64,000 nt of DNA from Medakamo hakoo (taxonomy: Eukaryota; Chlorophyta; Trebouxiophyceae; Coccomyxaceae), in the NCBI GenBank assembly GCA_026636295.1, contig CP089462.1, positions 1,178,001-1,242,000 of the forward strand, written 5' to 3'. The position numbers and the translations under genes are program-made. This document shows positions 30,840 through 39,300 of this stretch, in pieces. Below the pieces are notes generated by a model that worked only from the letters and a program-made list of their open reading frames with translations, searched no databases and had not been told where the DNA came from. Every line of letters begins with the position of its first letter. Positions within the stretch are counted from its first letter, which is position 1.

Positions 30840-33133
30840 TCACACCAGCAGCGCCTGGGCCGCGACCAGCCGCGCGTAAAGGCCGCCCGCCTCCGCCAGC
30901 GCCGCGTGCGGGCCCGCCTCTCCCACCCGCCCGCCGTCCAGGACGGCGATGGACGACGCACTCCTCACCGTGGACAGGCGGTGGGCGATGACCAGGACCG
31001 TCCGGCCCGCGATCAGGGTGCGCAGCCCCGCTTGCACGCCCGCCTCGGACTCGGCGTCCAGGGCTGTTTTTTTTTTTGTACAGAAGGGGGGGGGGTTGTG
31101 AGACAACAGCATAGAAAAAAGATTGAGTCCTCCCACCCACCCACCCACCCCCCACGCACGCGGCCACACCCCCCACGCCGCCACTCACCGCTCGTCGCTT
31201 CGTCCAGGATGAGGATCGGCGCGTCCTGGAGCAGGGCCCTCGCAATCGCCAGCCGCTGGCGCTGGCCGCCCGACAGACCGCCCGCGGGCTTGGGGGACGA
31301 CGGCCCGTCGTCGTCCTCCCGCCGCCCCGGCCCGACCAGCGTGTCGAAGCCGGCCGGCAGCGCGGAGATGAAGCCCCAGCAGTGCGCGGCCCGCGCGGCC
31401 GCCTCCACCTCCGCCCGGCTCGCGGTCGGGCGGCCGTACGCGATGTTGTCCGCCACGCTCCCCGCAAACAGGACGGGGTCTTGCTGGACGACCGCGACGG
31501 TGCGCGCCCACGCCCGCCGTGAAAAGGACGAAATGGGCGTGGCGCCCAGGGTGATGGACCCGGTGCTCGGCGCGTACAGGCGGGCCAGCAGGGCCGCGAC
31601 CGTCGACTTGCCCGCGCCCGACCGGCCCACCAGGGCCGTGACGCGGCCGGCCGGCAGCGTCAGGTCCAGGCCGCTCAACACGGGTGACCCTGGGCGGGAC
31701 GGGTAGGCAAAGGACACGCCTGACAGGACGAGGTCGCCGGCGGCGGCGGCGGCCAGGGCCGCGGCCGCGTCGGGCGGCGGGCCGGCCGCGTCGCCCTCCA
31801 CGGCCACGCCCGGTTCGGGGCCCGCTTCGGCCAACAGCGCGCGCACGCGGGCGGCGGCCGCCGCGGCCCGCCGCCCGTCCGCGATGGTGGCCACCACGCC
31901 CGCGACGGCGTACACGAGCGAGTAGGTGAAGCCGAGCGAGCTCAGCAGGACGCCGGGCGGGATGAGGCCCGACGCCACCAGGCGGCCGCCCAGGGCGAAA
32001 AGAGCGAGCAGGCTGGCGTGGATGCCCGCCCTTGTGAGCGCCTCGAGGTTCGCTTTGGCGCGGCCGGCCGTCCTGCCGGCGTCCGCCGCCGCGGCGGCGG
32101 CCGCCGCGAACCGGGCCGCCTCCGTCCCTTCGGCCGCGCACGCGCGGACGGTGGAGACGTTGGCAAAGGCCTGGGACGCGACGGCCCGCATCCGCCCCGC
32201 CGCCGCCGCCGCCGCCGCTTCGGGCTGGCGGGCCTGGACCCGGTACAGGGCGGCGCCCGCGCCGGCGGACGCGATGACGGCGGCGAGTACGGGGCCCAGC
32301 CGCCAGGACAGCCAGGTCAGGACGCACACCGCGCCGCCCGCTTCCAGCGCGGCGCGCGGGCCGCGGTCCCTGGACGCGCACGCGAACGCCCACGCCCGCA
32401 CGGTTTCCAGGTCGCCGGCCAGGGCGGCCGTCAGGTCCGCGGGGCCGTGGGCGTCGAAAAAGGGCATGGGCCGGGAGAGGAGGGCGGCGAACGCGGCCGA
32501 CCGCGCGGACGCCGTGACCGACTCCACGACGCCCAGCGCCGTCGCGATGTAGACGCGCGTCAGGGCGGGTTCCAGGCCGTACAAGAACGCGAGGAGGGCG
32601 AGGGCTGTGCGGCCGGTGGACGGCGACGCGCCGCCGACCAGGGAGTCGAAAATCAGGCCCGTCAGCACGGGGGAGCACAGGTTGCACGCCGTGCACGCAA
32701 GCAGGCAGCCGCAAGCCAGGGCCAGGCGCGCCGCGTGCGGGCGGAGGAGCGCGCGCACGTGCGCATTGGACAGGGCGGCGGGCGGCGGGCGGCCGGCGGG
32801 CGGGCGGCCCCCAGCCCGGCCGTCATCATCGAGGCCGGACGGAGGTACGGAGAGCGTGGCGTCCGCCGCCGCTCCAACGGCGGCCGATCGTGCCCGGCCC
32901 TTCGACCAACAAAACGCGCGGCCGCGGCCAGGCGCGGGGGTGGAGGGCGCGGCGTGGTTGAGGGTCGGAGACGACCGCGCCGACAAAGACGCCGCTGCTG
33001 TCGACGCGACCACCAACCGCGCCACGCGCGCTCGCCTGGGCTGGGACCCAGGAGGTCGCAGCCTCGGTGGAGGTGGGTGAGCCCATGCCCGGCCCGTGGC
33101 CAGGGCGGGCGGGCGGGGAATGGGGCCTTGCAT
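30840..33133 (-). CDS. ABCB half-transporter (TAP-like, probably plastid)
   Basis: Exons 33133..31189 and 31063..30840 (phase 1), 722 residues. An Arg/Pro/Ala-rich N-terminus of about 100 residues could target a plastid. One membrane domain with about six helices follows (LALACGCLLACTACNLC, LALLAFLYGLEPALTRVYIA, AGGAVCVLTWLSWRLGP and others). The nucleotide-binding domain has Walker A VGRSGAGKST (about 503), Q-loop VVQQDPVLFAGSVADNIAYG, signature LSGGQRQRLAIARAL (about 620), Walker B ILILDEATS, D-loop ALDAESE and the switch histidine in IAHRLSTV. One membrane domain plus one ATPase domain means it must dimerise. Substrate is unknown; plant TAP1/ABCB26 is the closest type I recall. The start ATG is the first in frame after the divergent cytochrome leader and could lie further upstream. 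Confidence 0.85.
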
Positions 33134-33245
33134 TCGCAGTTTTGGCACCGTTCTGAAAAACTTTGGCTGTATGCAAACGCAAGTTCGCTGTTCTGCCGTC
33201 TCTCGCGACTCGACGGACGGGCCATCTCGCGCCACACACGCCCCA
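33134..33245. promoter_or_regulatory. Shared promoter ABCB/cytochrome c6A
   Basis: 112 bases between outward-facing starts. The left part (33137-33190) is clearly lower in GC (TTTTGGCACCGTTCTGAAAA and similar), as expected of a core promoter. An alternative c6A start at 33171 would shorten it to 37 bases. Confidence 0.45.
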
Positions 33246-33851
33246 ATGCCGCTCGCCCATACACTGCCACGCCTAGTGGCTTCAGCCCCAGCGGGCAGCA
33301 GGCGGCGCAGCGCGTGCGTGATGGCCGCAACTCCTCCACGAGGCGCCGTCGGCGCGACCACCTCCATCCTCCTCGCCCTGGCAGCAGCAGCCACGCCCGC
33401 CCTGCCGGCCGTGGCCGCCGACGAGCCCAGCACCTCCACCTCCGCCCCCGCCCTGTTCATCAAGAACTGCGCGGGCTGCCACGCGGGCGGCGGGAACGTG
33501 GTGGCGCCTGGCGCGACTCTCAGCGCGCCGGACCTGGCAGCCGCGGGCCTAGACAGCCCGGACGCCGTTTTCAAACTCATCTACGGTGGCAAAGGGCGCA
33601 TGCCTGGGTATGGTGAAGGCTGCACGCCCAAGGTGAGGAGGGGCGGGATAGTGGGTGGGCGTTGCGGGCGTTCTGTCCGTGTGCGCTCTCTCCCACCAAA
33701 AAAAAAAAAAAAACACTCATGACAAAACCTCACGCCCTCCCTCACTCCCTCACAGGGCCAGTGCACGTTCGGCCCGCGCCTGCCCGACGCCGACATCGCC
33801 CGCCTGGCCGACTACGTGCTGGCGCAGGCCAAGGGCGGGTGGAAGGAATGA
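33246..33851 (+). CDS. Cytochrome c6A, thylakoid lumen
   Basis: Exons 33246..33632 and 33756..33851, 160 residues. A basic transit region (PRLVASAPAGSRRR) is followed by a lumen signal ([20 protein letters not shown]) and cleavage near A57, leaving a mature protein of about 100 residues. Haem is attached at NCAGCH (C75, C78, H79) and the axial methionine is in GGKGRMPGYG (M119). Next comes ECTPKGQC-like sequence, here GCTPKGQCTFGPRL with C125 and C132: the loop insertion with a cysteine pair that defines cytochrome c6A and is absent from photosynthetic cytochrome c6. c6A has a low redox potential and does not replace plastocyanin; a role in lumen thiol oxidation has been proposed. The intron cuts inside the loop, after Lys129. 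The 3' end is 10 bases from the convergent TBCA stop. Confidence 0.9.
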
Positions 33852-33861
33852 AAAAATTCTC

Positions 33862-34468
33862 TCACGCGGCAAGCTTGGTTTTCGCGGCAGCCGCGGCTTC
33901 TTTAGCCGCTGTCAGGTCGCCGGCGTCGACGGAGTCGGAGGGGGTGGAGTCCTGTGTGTGAGGGTTGGGATGGAGGAGAGTGTAAGGCATTGTTGCACCT
34001 GACGGGACGGACGGACGAAATGCATAGAGAGGAAGGGGGGGGGGGCGGAAGGGCAAGGCGAACAAGATCGACGGCGCGCTCTTTTTCGCACTCACGCACC
34101 AGCACGGCTTCCAGGTCAGCCAGCGCCGCCTCCAGCCGGGACCGGGTGTCCGGGACCATGAGGGCGGCTTCGGCCAGGACGTTTTCCTGTTTTTTAGGGG
34201 GAAGGCGTGGAGGCGAGCGTGCGTTTTTTTGGGGGGAGCCCGGGCGTGCACCTGCGTGCTCTCCCCCTCTCTCCACCCCCAAAAACCGACTCACCGCGTG
34301 CTTGAGATCGTGCGCCTCCGCCCCGGCCGACCGCATGGCCGCCACCTTGGCTTCTTCCGCCGCCGCTTCCACCGTGTACGCGTCCAGCTCCTTCGTCAGG
34401 CGGCGGACGGAACCCGTCTTGATCTTGACCTGGCGCCCCGCGTCGGCGGTGGTGGTGGTGGTGGCCAT
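33862..34468 (-). CDS. TBCA: Tubulin-folding cofactor A
   Basis: Three exons, 34468..34295, 34186..34100 and 33951..33862, all phase 0, 116 residues, the usual size. The protein is a three-helix bundle that holds beta-tubulin before it joins alpha-tubulin. The N-terminus has the family pattern RQVKIKTGSVRRLTKELDAY, then EAAAEEAKVAAMRSAGAEAHDLKHA, ENVLAEAALMVPDTRSRLEA with the conserved MVPD, and a final TAAKEAAAAAKTKL helix. The donor of intron 2 could be GTGCGT or GTGAGT four bases later; only GTGCGT keeps the frame. Confidence 0.92.
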
Positions 34469-34818
34469 GGTGTGTTCGCGCGTTTTTTCGGCGGCTTCCT
34501 CCGTTGTTTTGTTTGCAGGCGTGTGTGAGAGAGGCGGGGAGGAGCAGGAGGGTGTGCGCCGGAATGAGAGGAGAGCCGGGAGGAGCGGCACGTGCCGTAC
34601 GAGGAGAATGGAAGGTGTGATGGGAGAGAAAAAAAAACGCTCGTGTGTTTTTTTGTGTTCGTCTCCACTTCCTCATTCTTTGCGCACGCCAGCACTCACA
34701 CACCCAAGTGCTTTCGCTGCCTGAGCGTGCTCGGCCGCCAGCCACGCGCCGCCGGCAGCAGAGAGGCCGTTGGAGCTTGAGGGAATCAAGGGAAGAACGC
34801 GCACAGCCGGAACACGAA
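34469..34818. other. Divergent promoter TBCA/thioredoxin-fold gene
   Basis: 350 bases between outward starts, with an A-run at 34629-34637 and T-runs nearby, purine-rich blocks and no assignable frame. Confidence 0.45.
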
Positions 34819-35763
34819 ATGGGCTCGTCCCACCACCCGCCGACCTCCGGCGACGTGTGCGGCTGCGCTGCCGCTCTGGACCGCGCCGCCGTCTTGGCGG
34901 AAGCCGCGGACGACCCTGCTTTAGCCTCGTGTTGCGCCCGTGACTTGGCGGACCAGGCAAAAGGCGAACGCCTGCGGGCGGCCTTGCTTGCGGTGGACCG
35001 GGTGGAGGCGCGCGTGCGGGCGGCGGCGCTGGCAACGCGCGTGCCCGCGCCCCCGCCGCCGGCCGACGACGATGAACTGGCCGCCCTGCGGTCCGCCCGC
35101 CTGGCCGCCCTGCGGGCAGAGGCAGAAGCCGCGGCTGCGGCCCGGGCCGCGCCCGCCGGAGGACTGACCGACCTCGCGTCCGGCCGCGCACTGCGCCGCC
35201 TGGTGGGCGGGCAGAGCGAGCGAGGCGAGGAGGACGACGACGACGCCACCGCCGGTTTGGGCCCGGCCGCGCCGCCCGTGATCGCCCACCTCCACGTCCC
35301 GGGCGCGCCCGGTGGAGCGGCCCTGGACGAAGTCCTGTCCAGCCTGGCGGCGGAGGCCGGGGGGAAAGCGCGGTTTGTGCGCCTGCCCCTGGCCGCCGCT
35401 GCTGGCCTGCTCCCCTCCCGCCCGCCGCCCGGCGTGGGCGTCCTCGCCGCGTTTCGAGGCGGGGTGCTGACGTCCGCTGCTCCTCTTCCTGTCCTGCTGC
35501 ACGAATCGGGAGGCGGGCACGACGACGGGCCGGGTGAGGACGGCGTGCGGCGGTGGTTGAGGAGGGCTGGCGTGGTGCTGGGGGGCGGTGGTGAGACTGC
35601 CTCTGACGACGACGAAGGAGAAGAGGAAGGAGGCGCCGAGCCGTGCGCCGAGTGTGGGCGCACCTACCCGCACGAGCACATCCGGTCCACGCGGGCGGGT
35701 GGTGGGGGTGGGGCGTGGGGTGGGCGGGGCGACAGCAGCAGCAGCAGCGACGAAGACGAGTAA
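34819..35763 (+). CDS. Phosducin-like/TXNDC9-like thioredoxin-fold protein
   Basis: Single exon, 314 residues. The N-terminus has a cysteine-rich start (GDVCGCAAALD, SCCARDLADQ) and a helix LAALRSARLAALRAEAEAA resembling the charged helix of TXNDC9 and phosducin-like proteins. The central part has a thioredoxin-fold outline: GLTDLASGRALRRLV, VIAHLHVPGAPGGAALDEVL, ARFVRLPLAAAAGLLPSRPP, GVGVLAAFRGG. No CxxC redox pair is present, as in that family, whose members assist the CCT chaperonin with tubulin and actin. The C-terminus adds CAECGRTYPHEHIRSTR, then Gly and an acidic Ser tail. The assignment is by pattern only and is moderate. RsmI starts 70 bases downstream on the same strand. Confidence 0.55.
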   Translation: MGSSHHPPTSGDVCGCAAALDRAAVLAEAADDPALASCCARDLADQAKGERLRAALLAVDRVEARVRAAALATRVPAPPPPADDDELAALRSARLAALRAEAEAAAAARAAPAGGLTDLASGRALRRLVGGQSERGEEDDDDATAGLGPAAPPVIAHLHVPGAPGGAALDEVLSSLAAEAGGKARFVRLPLAAAAGLLPSRPPPGVGVLAAFRGGVLTSAAPLPVLLHESGGGHDDGPGEDGVRRWLRRAGVVLGGGGETASDDDEGEEEGGAEPCAECGRTYPHEHIRSTRAGGGGGAWGGRGDSSSSSDEDE

Positions 35764-35833
35764 GGAAGGAAGGAACAAACTGTTTTCAGGGAGACGGTGG
35801 CGGGTTTGTAGACGACACGCACGTTTTTTTCCA

Positions 35834-36985
35834 ATGGCCCTCGCGCCCCGCCGCCCGCCGGCAGCCATGGCGTCCCGCCACGCGCTGTCTCGCGGCTCCC
35901 AGGCCATCTGGACATCCAGGCTGCTCTCGGCCAGGGTGTCGGACGGCAGTTGGCGCATGTTTCACGTCGCGGCGGCGGCGGCGACTAGAGGCGCGGCCGA
36001 CGCTGCCAGCGCCAACGGCCCATCCACCTCAACCTCCTCCGCCCCCTCCGCCCGTCCACCGGTTCTGTCCCCGGGCCTGTACGTGGTCGCCACGCCGATA
36101 GGCAACCTCCACGACCTGTCTCCACGCGCCGCGGCTGTCCTGACTGCGGCGGACGCCGTCCTGTGCGAAGACACCCGGCACTCGGCGCCGCTGCTCGCCC
36201 GGGCGGCCGCGCTCCACGCAGCCCTGTCGTCCGGGGGCTTGGCGCCGGGCCTGCCCGCCTCCGCCACGCCTCGCCCCACCCTGGTCAGCCTGCACGCCCA
36301 CAATGAAGCCGCGCGCACAGATGCTGTCCTGGGGAGGCTGGCGGCCGGGCAAGCCGTCGCGCTGGTGAGCGATGCGGGGACGCCTCTGGTGAGCGACCCA
36401 GGCGGGGCCGTGGTAGCGGCCGCGGCCGCCGCCGGCCACACCATCACGCCCGTCCCGGGACCCTGTGCCGCCATTGCGGCCGTCTCTGCTGCCGGCCTAG
36501 ATGCCGGCGACTTTCTGTTTTTGGGGTTCCTGCCCGCCAAGCCGGGCGCGCGGCGGGCGGCGCTCCAAAGGGTCAAGGGCGTCCCCGCCGCGCTCGTCGC
36601 GTACAGCCCCGCCCGCTCCTTGGCCGCCCTGCTGGCCGACGCCGCGGCCGTTTTGGGCCCCGACCGGCGTGTAGCGGTCGGCCGGGAGATTACAAAGAAG
36701 CATGAGGAGTGGTGGCGTGGGGGGTTGGGCGAAGGCGCGGCCGTTTTCAAAGGGAGGGGTGCAGATGTGAGGGGCGAGGTCAGCCTCGTGGTGGAGCGGC
36801 CAGACGGCGACGGAGGAGGCGCGGGCCCGCCCTCCGTGGACGCGAGTGCCGCTTTGATTTCTTTGTTAGAAGACGGCGTGCCGCCCAGCGCTGCGGCGCG
36901 TGCCCTGGCCAAGGCCCTGGGCGTGGGCAGGGCGGACCTGTACGCGCAAGCGACGAGGTGGAAGCATGACGGAGGCGGGCAGTGA
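35834..36985 (+). CDS. RsmI-type 16S rRNA 2'-O-methyltransferase (organellar)
   Basis: Single exon, 383 residues. The first 75 residues are basic and Ser/Ala-rich (MALAPRRPPAAMASRHALSR), suggesting import into plastid or mitochondrion. The rest is a full tetrapyrrole-methylase-fold enzyme: LYVVATPIGNLHDLSPRA, CEDTRHSAPLL, HAHNEAARTDAVL, VALVSDAGTPLVSDPG, PVPGPCAAIAAVSAAGL, FLFLGFLPAKPGARRAAL and the REITKKHEEW block. Bacterial RsmI methylates the ribose of C1402 in 16S rRNA in the decoding centre. The plastid or mitochondrial ribosome is the likely target, inferred from its bacterial origin and leader. Confidence 0.92.
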   Translation: MALAPRRPPAAMASRHALSRGSQAIWTSRLLSARVSDGSWRMFHVAAAAATRGAADAASANGPSTSTSSAPSARPPVLSPGLYVVATPIGNLHDLSPRAAAVLTAADAVLCEDTRHSAPLLARAAALHAALSSGGLAPGLPASATPRPTLVSLHAHNEAARTDAVLGRLAAGQAVALVSDAGTPLVSDPGGAVVAAAAAAGHTITPVPGPCAAIAAVSAAGLDAGDFLFLGFLPAKPGARRAALQRVKGVPAALVAYSPARSLAALLADAAAVLGPDRRVAVGREITKKHEEWWRGGLGEGAAVFKGRGADVRGEVSLVVERPDGDGGGAGPPSVDASAALISLLEDGVPPSAAARALAKALGVGRADLYAQATRWKHDGGGQ

Positions 36986-37052
36986 AAGGAGGAGGCGCGG
37001 TCGGTGTGTCGTGTTTTCGTTTCGTTTTTTTTTTGCACACGCTCTCTCCTCC

Positions 37053-37726
37053 TCATGCCGGCACCCACAGCTTGAGCACGCCGTCCGTCCCGTACGTGGC
37101 CACCAGGTTGCGGGACGGGTGGTGGGCCAGGCCGATGGGGATGGTGGCGCGGGCAGCCGTGGCGGCCGCCGCACCCGCGGGTTGTTTCCCTGCACCGCCT
37201 CCACCACCACCCGCTACGTCCACCGCGCCAGGCAGCGTGCCCGCCACGGCGCCTCTCCCCACGTCGAAACTCAAGACGGCCCCACCCTCCGTCAGGCAAT
37301 GCGCCCACGCGCCGCTGGGCGAGAGCGCCGCCGCGATGATGTCGGACCCCGGCGCACCCGCGGGGCGGCCGGAGCTCAGCGTGCGGACCAGGGCGCCGTC
37401 CGGCGTCATGACATGCGCGGCCGGTCCACGCGGCACGATCAGGGCGGCAGGGGTGCCCGGGCTGGCCGGGCTGGTGACCGGGAGAGGGAGGATGGCGACG
37501 ATGGGCTGGTCGGGCGAGGCGGGCGCGGCCGGCGGGCCTGTGCCGCCACCGCCGCCGCCGCCACCGCTACCCGCCACGGCCGTCGGCGGCGGCGGCCGGA
37601 ACGCGGCGCCGGCCTCGCCCGTCCGCCCGTCCCACGCCCGTACCGTGCCGTCCGCGCCGCCTGTGAGGATGGTGTGGCCGCCCCCCCCACCGCCGGGCGA
37701 CGGCAGGCAGGCCAGGGAGAGGATGA

Positions 37727-37759
<33 letters not shown>

Positions 37760-38995
37760 GCAGTTCCCGCAGGCACCGCCCGGACTGCAGGCCGTGGACG
37801 CGGGCGACGCCGTCGTACCCTCCGCTCACCAGGTGCGACCCGCCCGGCGCAAAGGCCAGCGCAGCCACGCCGCCGCCGGCGTGGGCGCCGTCCAGGCGGC
37901 GCAGGCACCGCCCCGTCACTGGGTTCCACACCTTGATCGACCCGTCCCTGTCCCCGGACGCCAGCAGGGCGCCGTCGGCGGACCAGGCCAGCGCCAACAC
38001 GGGCGCGGGGTGGGCCATGTCGGCGGGGGGTGGGGCGCCGCGCACGCCCGACGCGGAGCCGGGCCCGCCGGTGCACCCGTCCCACAGTTCGACGAGGCCG
38101 TCCAAGCTGCCCGTCGCGAGGACGGCCGCCGCGGCGGCGGGCCCGCCCGGCGCCCAGGCCGCGGCTTCGGGGTGCGACCCCGCCCCGAACTTGATGGCCA
38201 GGGCCAGTTCGGCGGGAGGGGCTTCGGCCGAGGGTGGGAGAGGGGCGAGGGTGCCGCTCAGGAGGTCGAACGCCGCCGCTGCCGGTGCGGCGGCGGCGGT
38301 GGCAGCGTCTCCGACCGCGCCGTCGGCTGCAAACTGGGCGGCCAGGGCTTGCGAGACCAGAGTCAGCAGCCTGCCGGGTGGCGGGCAGACCGCTTCGGCG
38401 GCCAGGGCCGTCGCCAGCGCCGCCCGGCGCGCCTGGCGGGAGGTGGCGCCCCACACGGAGGACGGGTCGGCCACGGCCGCGCCGCCGGCCGCGCCGCCGA
38501 CCAGGCGCTCCAGGGACGCCAGCCTCGCCGGGTCGGTCGCGCCCAGGGCTTGGAGGGCTGGACACCCACGCAGCACGGCGGCCGCCGCCCCGCCCTCGCG
38601 CAGTTCCACCAGTTCGAGGACGACCAGTTCGTACAGGGCCGCGGCCGTGCCTGGGGACAGGCGCCAGTGCCGCACGCGCGGCAGCACCGCATCCCACCGC
38701 CCCGCCCGCACGTCGGAGACCAAGGCTTCCACCGATTCCACGGCGTTTAAAGACACGCCGGACTCGGCTTGGAGCGTGCGGGCCGTGTCGGCCAGGCCGT
38801 GCTCGCCACAAAACTGGAGGATGAGCTTGATGAGACTGGAGAGAGGATGGGGAGGCAGGTCGAGGGAATTGAGGGTGAGAAAAAGACCGCGATCCAGGCG
38901 CACGCAGGCACGCCTGCGCTTCGCACGCTAACGTACTCTGTCGCCTCGACTTCCAGGGCGGGCGGGCCGGCCGTGGCCGGCGGACCGGACGCCAT
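37053..38995 (-). CDS. SMU1: SMU1, spliceosomal LisH-WD40 protein
   Basis: Exons 38995..38937 and 38835..37053 (phase 2), 613 residues. The splice creates EATDLIKLILQFCGEHGL, the LisH motif. A CTLH-type part follows (VSLNAVESVEALVSDVRAGR, LYELVVLELVELRE), then LAIKFGAGSHPE and seven WD-type repeats (LATGSLDGLVELWD, LASGDRDGSIKVWNPVTGRC, LVSGGYDGVARVHGLQSGRC, ILTGGADGTVRAWD) to the end, IPIGLAHHPSRNLVATYGTDGVLKLW. These match human SMU1 closely by memory. SMU1 works with RED in the B complex of the spliceosome. Gly-rich inserts between the blades (for example nine Gly at about 37729-37757) are unlike other family members. Confidence 0.95.
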
Positions 38996-39300
38996 CTCTG
39001 TTTGCTCGTGTGCCGCGCCGGAGTGCGTTTTCACGCTCAACCTCTCTCTCAGCGTGCCGCGCGCCCTGGCCGGGTCAAAGCTGCGCCGGGTTGGGGGTTG
39101 TCCGGCGGCCGCGGCGCGATGCGCCTGAGGCGGTCTAGTGCGGTCCGGGCCGGCGCGTCAAAGGCGGGAGAGAAAAAGGAACAGTGACGACCGACGTGCG
39201 CCCGCATCAGTTTTGCTTTCACTCGCGCCGCACGGCTGCGGCCTTTGTGTTTTTGGACGGCAAACCACACGCGGGCGTCCTCCCTCCCTTCAAATCCGTC
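38996..39300. other. Divergent promoter SMU1/TIM50
   Basis: 305 bases between outward starts. Moderately GC-rich; the right part (39180-39260) contains lower-GC leader sequence (CAGTTTTGCTTTCACTCG). No gene seen. Confidence 0.45.

Noticed and set aside
33171-33245. Earlier ATG (33171) for cytochrome c6A
   Set aside because: It would add 25 residues of mixed acidic and basic sequence before the transit peptide and leave only 37 bases to the ABCB start; the ATG at 33246 gives a typical bipartite leader. Not excluded.
36900-38931. Two long plus-strand frames over SMU1
   Set aside because: Arg/Gly/Ala-rich shadows of the GC-rich antisense strand; SMU1 is unambiguous on the minus strand.
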